Shown here in pieces: positions 5,155-8,252 of a stretch of 8,252 bases of DNA; the stretch's first letter is position 1, and every line of letters starts with the position of its first letter. The stretch is taken from NCBI GenBank assembly GCA_944326735.1, contig CALVFC010000056.1, positions 1 to 8,252 of the forward strand, written 5' to 3'. A program made the position numbers and the translations under genes. The notes under the pieces were generated by a model. That model saw nothing but the letters and a program-made list of their open reading frames with translations, had not been told where the DNA came from and did no database searches. Origin of the DNA: an uncultured Limosilactobacillus sp. GTDB lineage: Bacteria; Bacillota; Bacilli; Lactobacillales; Lactobacillaceae.

Positions 5155-7482
5155 TTATTTAACTGGAACTTCTTTCATTTGATAAGCTTCAATGACATCT
5201 TTTTCCTTAATATCATTGTAGTTTTCAATTGTCAAACCACATTCAAAGCCGGCCTTAACTTCCTTAACGTCGTCCTTGAACCGCTTCAAACTACCCAGTT
5301 CACCTTCGTAGACAACGACACCGTCACGAACTAAGCGGACCTTTGAGTCACGAGTGATTTTACCACTAGTTACCATTCCACCGGCGATAGTACCGACCTT
5401 AGAAGCCTTGTAAAGCTGACGAACTTCAACTTGGCCAATCGTTTCTTCCTTGTAGACTGGCTCAAGCATCCCCTTCATCGCCTTTTCAACTTCATCAATC
5501 GCGTTGTAGATAACCCGGTGGAGACGAATGTCAATGTTGGTAGAGTCGGCTAGTGATTGAGCAGATGGTGTTGGCCGAACGTTAAAACCAATGATAACGG
5601 CGTTTGATGCTTCCGCCAGGGTAACATCTGATTCATTAATGGCCCCAACGGCTTGGTGAATAATGTCCACCCGAACACCGTCAACCTTAATCTTCTGCAG
5701 ACTTTGACTAAGCGCTTCGACAGAACCTTGAACATCGGCCTTGATAATCAATGGTAAGGTCTTCATCTGACCTTCCTTCATGGTTGCAAACAGGTTATCA
5801 AGGGTAACGTGTGAAGTCCGCTTCCGCTCTTCTTCTTGAGCCTGTTCAGCACGCTTTTCACCAGCGGCCCGGGCCGTCTTTTCATCATCAAAGACAACAA
5901 ACCGATCCCCGGCTTCTGGAACAGCATTCAGACCAGTAATTTCCACAGGTGTTGATGGGGTGGCCTTCTTGATCCGGCGACCATTTTCGTTGGTCATGGT
6001 CCGAACACGACCATAAGTATTACCAACAACGATTGGGTCACCGACGTGGAGTGTCCCTTGTTGAACTAAGACAGTGGCAACGGACCCCTTCCCTTGGTCA
6101 AGACGAGCTTCAACAACAGAACCAGCACCATTTTGGTCAGGGTTAGCCTTCAGCTCCATCATTTCAGCTTGTAATTGGATCATATCCAATAATTCATCAA
6201 TGTTCTTACCGAACTTAGCTGAAATGTTGACGAAGATGGTGTCACCACCCCAGTCTTCAGGAATTAAGTTGTACTTAGCTAATTCTTCAACTACCCGTTC
6301 TGGGTTAGCGCCTGGTTTATCAATCTTGTTGACAGCCACGATAATTGGGGTCTTAGCTGCTTGAGCGTGGTGAATGGCTTCCACCGTCTGTGGCATAACA
6401 CCATCATCAGCAGCAACAACCAAGACAGTAATGTCGGTGATATTAGCACCACGCGCACGCATTTCAGTGAAGGCCGCGTGTCCTGGAGTATCCAAGAATG
6501 TAATCAGGTTGTCCTTGTAGTGAACCTGGTAGGCACCGATTTCCTGAGTGATCCCACCGGCTTCGTGTTCAGTGATGTGGGAGTGACGAAGCTTATCCAG
6601 CAGAGTCGTCTTACCGTGGTCAACGTGACCCATGACGGTAACAACTGGTGGCCGCGAAACGAGGTGGTCGGTGTTCTTTTCTTCGTCTTCAAACATCTTG
6701 TCGATATCGGAAACGTCCACTTCCACCTTTTCCTTAGCATCGATGCCATAGTCGGTTGCCAATAACTCAATTGTATCCTTATCAAGGGATTGGTTTTGGT
6801 TAATCATGACCCCAAGCATAAAGAGCTTCTTAATGATTTCAGCCGGTGACCGGTGCAAAATCTTTCCCAGATCTTGGGCATTCATTCCTTCAGTGTACTC
6901 TAACACTTCTGGTAATGGCCGGTCCTTCCGTTGAGTTGGTTGTTTTTGCTTAACTTCACGCAAACGATTATTACCCTTGTTGTGCTTCTTGTTCCGCTTC
7001 TTATTCTTCTTATTGAAACGGTTACGACCATTACGATCGTTATTATTTAAGCTGCCACCAAAACGGCCATTGTGGTTCTGGTTGTTACGTTGTTGGTTGC
7101 CATTACCATGTTGCTTGTGACCTTGCTTTTGGTGATTATCATTTTGACTTGCCTTTTGGGCATTGCCATTGTTATGGCGTTTTTCACGCTTAGGTTCTTC
7201 ATGTTGCGCTTTAGCAGACTTTTGACCATCATGCTTCTGGTGAGCCTTTTGATGGTTTTCATTCTTCTGACCATGATGTTGACCTTTGGCCGGTGCTTTA
7301 ACAGTCTTCTTTGCTTGACTATTATTACCCTTCGCAACTTGACGTAGCTTTTGTGCTTGTTCAGGGGTGACGGATGACATGTGACTCTTAATCTGCATCC
7401 CCTGTTGGTTGGCCACTTTAACCAGGTCTTTACTTGGCATCTTTAATTCTTTTGCCAATTCATAAATTCGTTCTTTGGCCAT
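5155..7482 (-). CDS. infB: Translation initiation factor IF-2
   Basis: GTPase that brings fMet-tRNA to the 30S subunit and promotes subunit joining. The 775-residue protein has an N-terminal IF2_N module (1-50), a long low-complexity basic linker (51-187), a second IF2_N module (about 188-245), then the G domain with GHVDHGKT (285-292), GGITQEIGA (309-317), DTPGH (331-335), NKID (385-388) and SAK (421-423). Domain II follows, then domain III ([15 protein letters not shown]) and the fMet-tRNA-binding C-terminal domain. All GTPase motifs are intact. The ATG lies nine bases after AAGGAG (7492-7497), which overlaps the ylxQ stop. Its place after nusA-ylxR-ylxQ and before rbfA is the standard Firmicute order. 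E. coli infB is known to use internal starts for shorter forms; I saw no well-placed internal ribosome binding site, though I did not check every ATG. Confidence 0.98.
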   Translation of the reverse strand: MAKERIYELAKELKMPSKDLVKVANQQGMQIKSHMSSVTPEQAQKLRQVAKGNNSQAKKTVKAPAKGQHHGQKNENHQKAHQKHDGQKSAKAQHEEPKREKRHNNGNAQKASQNDNHQKQGHKQHGNGNQQRNNQNHNGRFGGSLNNNDRNGRNRFNKKNKKRNKKHNKGNNRLREVKQKQPTQRKDRPLPEVLEYTEGMNAQDLGKILHRSPAEIIKKLFMLGVMINQNQSLDKDTIELLATDYGIDAKEKVEVDVSDIDKMFEDEEKNTDHLVSRPPVVTVMGHVDHGKTTLLDKLRHSHITEHEAGGITQEIGAYQVHYKDNLITFLDTPGHAAFTEMRARGANITDITVLVVAADDGVMPQTVEAIHHAQAAKTPIIVAVNKIDKPGANPERVVEELAKYNLIPEDWGGDTIFVNISAKFGKNIDELLDMIQLQAEMMELKANPDQNGAGSVVEARLDQGKGSVATVLVQQGTLHVGDPIVVGNTYGRVRTMTNENGRRIKKATPSTPVEITGLNAVPEAGDRFVVFDDEKTARAAGEKRAEQAQEEERKRTSHVTLDNLFATMKEGQMKTLPLIIKADVQGSVEALSQSLQKIKVDGVRVDIIHQAVGAINESDVTLAEASNAVIIGFNVRPTPSAQSLADSTNIDIRLHRVIYNAIDEVEKAMKGMLEPVYKEETIGQVEVRQLYKASKVGTIAGGMVTSGKITRDSKVRLVRDGVVVYEGELGSLKRFKDDVKEVKAGFECGLTIENYNDIKEKDVIEAYQMKEVPVK
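6943..7332 (-). other. Low-complexity N/K/Q/H/R-rich linker region of infB
   Basis: Codes for IF-2 residues 51-180. By hand count 88 of 130 residues are N (26), K (24), Q (16), H (12) or R (10), with only about 8 acidic residues and almost no hydrophobic ones. It separates the two IF2_N modules and is expected to be disordered. Linkers here vary greatly in length and composition among bacteria; this one is unusually rich in asparagine and histidine. Confidence 0.85.
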
Positions 7483-7491
7483 GTGTTCACT

Positions 7492-7497
7492 CTCCTT
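7492..7497 (-). promoter_or_regulatory. infB ribosome binding site overlapping the ylxQ stop codon
   Basis: AAGGAG nine bases before the infB ATG. The ylxQ TAA stop (7496-7498) shares its first As (TAAGGAG), the third stop/ribosome-binding-site overlap in the window. Confidence 0.8.
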
Positions 7498-7807
7498 AAT
7501 CCATTGCTAATAATTCCTCAAACTTTCTTGCAAATCCAGATTGGGTAATTCCAATAACTGTTCTTGATTGACCGATTGCCTGACTTAACTCTAACTTAGT
7601 AAACGACTGATTTAATGGCACATTGTAGTAGGCGCATTTATCGTTAAACTTTTTGCTGCTAGCTGGACCAGCATCTTGAGCTAAAAAGACTAACCGGACT
7701 GATTGAGTTTGAATTGCTTTTAATACGGTTGCTTCCCCACTAACAACCTTTTGGGCGCGTCTGGCCATTCCCAAAAGGTTCAGCGTTTGGCGTTTATTTT
7801 TGATCAT
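7496..7807 (-). CDS. ylxQ: YlxQ, L7Ae/L30e-family RNA-binding protein
   Basis: Small protein of the L7Ae/L30e/S12e/Gadd45 fold, related to ribosomal and kink-turn-binding proteins; its exact RNA target is not established from sequence. The 103-residue product shows the family start [16 protein letters not shown] (10-25), the central strand LVFLAQDA (39-46), a helix with SSKKF (50-54) and the late VIGIT-SGFA segment (84-93). I chose ATG at 7807, giving MIKNKRQ, which matches the usual start of the family. It overlaps the end of ylxR by 14 bases. An in-frame TTG at 7813 would add two residues. Neither has a clear Shine-Dalgarno sequence, so translation is probably coupled to ylxR. It lies between ylxR and infB, as in most Firmicutes. 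Identity is firm; the start is less so. Confidence 0.92.
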   Translation of the reverse strand: MIKNKRQTLNLLGMARRAQKVVSGEATVLKAIQTQSVRLVFLAQDAGPASSKKFNDKCAYYNVPLNQSFTKLELSQAIGQSRTVIGITQSGFARKFEELLAMD

Positions 7808-8096
7808 TACCAAATAATGCTTGCCGTGCTTGAAGGTGGTCAGTGTATTGAATCAGTTCATCGTAAAATGAATCATCCAATTTAACGTGAAATGCTTTTT
7901 CAAAGGTCTTTTCGGCCTTGGCACGTTTAGCAATTTCCACATCAACAGCGATGTAAGCACCACGACCTGACTTCTTACCAGTGGGGTCAATGGAAACTTC
8001 ATCTTCCTTATTTTTTACAACCCGAATTAATTGCCGCTTAGGCATCATTTCGCCAGTGACGATGTCTTTTCGCATCGGTACTTTTCTCTTTTTCAT
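7794..8096 (-). CDS. ylxR: YlxR / RnpM family RNA-binding protein (RNase P modulator)
   Basis: YlxR proteins are small nucleic-acid-binding proteins always near nusA; the B. subtilis member is reported to bind RNase P RNA and reduce its activity and has been called RnpM. The 100-residue product carries PMRKD (7-11), PKRQLIRVV (19-27), VSIDPTGKKSGRGAYI (34-49) and a C-terminal helical, charged segment, matching the family along its whole length. The cysteine often found after R-K in the first motif is replaced by aspartate (D11), and there is no other cysteine, so no metal site is expected. The ATG follows a GGGGTG ribosome binding site (about 8102-8107), with 19 bases between the nusA stop and the start. 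The 3' end overlaps ylxQ. Function here is inferred from the family. Confidence 0.94.
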   Translation of the reverse strand: MKKRKVPMRKDIVTGEMMPKRQLIRVVKNKEDEVSIDPTGKKSGRGAYIAVDVEIAKRAKAEKTFEKAFHVKLDDSFYDELIQYTDHLQARQALFGNDQK

Positions 8097-8115
8097 CGTT
8101 TCACCCCGTTGCTAA

Positions 8116-8252
8116 TTAATCTTCACTCGTGTTTTCAGTGTCGTCATCAGGAGTATCAGTGGCATCAGCATCAGCTGCGTTATCCAGATCTTCCATTTCT
8201 GATTCAGACTTAATATCAATCTTGTACTTGGTCAACCGAGCAGCAAGCCGTG
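8116..8252 (-). CDS. nusA: Transcription elongation factor NusA, C-terminal end only
   Basis: Only the last 45 complete codons are in the window; the rest lies beyond base 8252. The visible part reads RLAARLTKYKIDIKSE, the typical end of the second KH domain of NusA, followed by a 30-residue acidic tail (14 D/E in 30, bases 8119-8208) with no domain resemblance. NusA binds RNA polymerase and nascent RNA and affects pausing, termination and antitermination. Its position just before ylxR-ylxQ-infB fits the conserved nusA-infB operon and confirms the call despite the short fragment. The operon promoter, normally ahead of rimP/nusA, is outside the window. Many Lactobacillaceae NusA proteins carry acidic tails after the KH region, so the tail is not evidence of a frameshift. 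Confidence 0.93.
   Translation of the reverse strand, partial: RLAARLTKYKIDIKSESEMEDLDNAADADATDTPDDDTENTSED

Noticed and set aside
6361..6765. 134-residue open frame on the plus strand, opposite infB
   Set aside because: It lies wholly antisense to the conserved GTPase domain of IF-2, and its protein sequence matches nothing I recognise.
7072..7347. Hydrophobic, membrane-like open frame on the plus strand
   Set aside because: It is the antisense of the N/K/H/Q-rich linker of IF-2, whose codons read backwards as L, V, I and M codons; a composition artefact.

Overview
This window is a conserved housekeeping block from a low-to-moderate-GC Firmicute, most likely a member of the Lactobacillaceae (the protein style would fit Limosilactobacillus, but that is inference). 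The evidence is the nusA-ylxR-ylxQ-infB-rbfA-truB-ribF order next to hrcA-grpE-dnaK, a Gram-positive-type DnaK that lacks the insert seen in proteobacterial DnaK, a CIRCE heat-shock operator, and strong AGGAGG-type ribosome binding sites. I see no mobile element, CRISPR array, tRNA or rRNA, and no gap above 300 bases without a gene.

Layout, right to left on the minus strand. At 8252-4779 lies the end of nusA, then ylxR, ylxQ, infB and rbfA, tightly packed. A terminator-like hairpin (4737-4775) sits between rbfA and truB. The truB and ribF genes follow (4721-2832). At 2735-2364, on the plus strand, is one small gene for a 123-residue basic protein that I do not recognise. It converges on ribF across a probable bidirectional terminator (2752-2798). 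At 2247-1 the minus-strand hrcA, grpE and dnaK genes follow, dnaK being cut by the left window edge.

The two gene sets serve linked jobs. The nusA side covers transcription elongation (NusA), an RNase P modulator family protein (YlxR), an L7Ae-type RNA-binding protein (YlxQ), translation initiation (IF-2), 30S maturation (RbfA), tRNA U55 pseudouridylation (TruB) and FMN/FAD synthesis (RibF). The hrcA side encodes the class I heat-shock repressor, the nucleotide exchange factor and the Hsp70 chaperone, with HrcA predicted to repress its own operon through CIRCE.

The most interesting spot is the short region between hrcA and the unknown small gene (2248-2363). The two divergent promoters appear to share overlapping -10 boxes, and the single CIRCE covers the place where the -35 of the small gene's promoter would lie. 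The unknown gene may therefore be an HrcA-controlled, heat-inducible gene. The rest of the window is ordinary, with smaller points about start codons, stop/ribosome-binding-site overlaps, a mid-operon hairpin and low-complexity protein tails.
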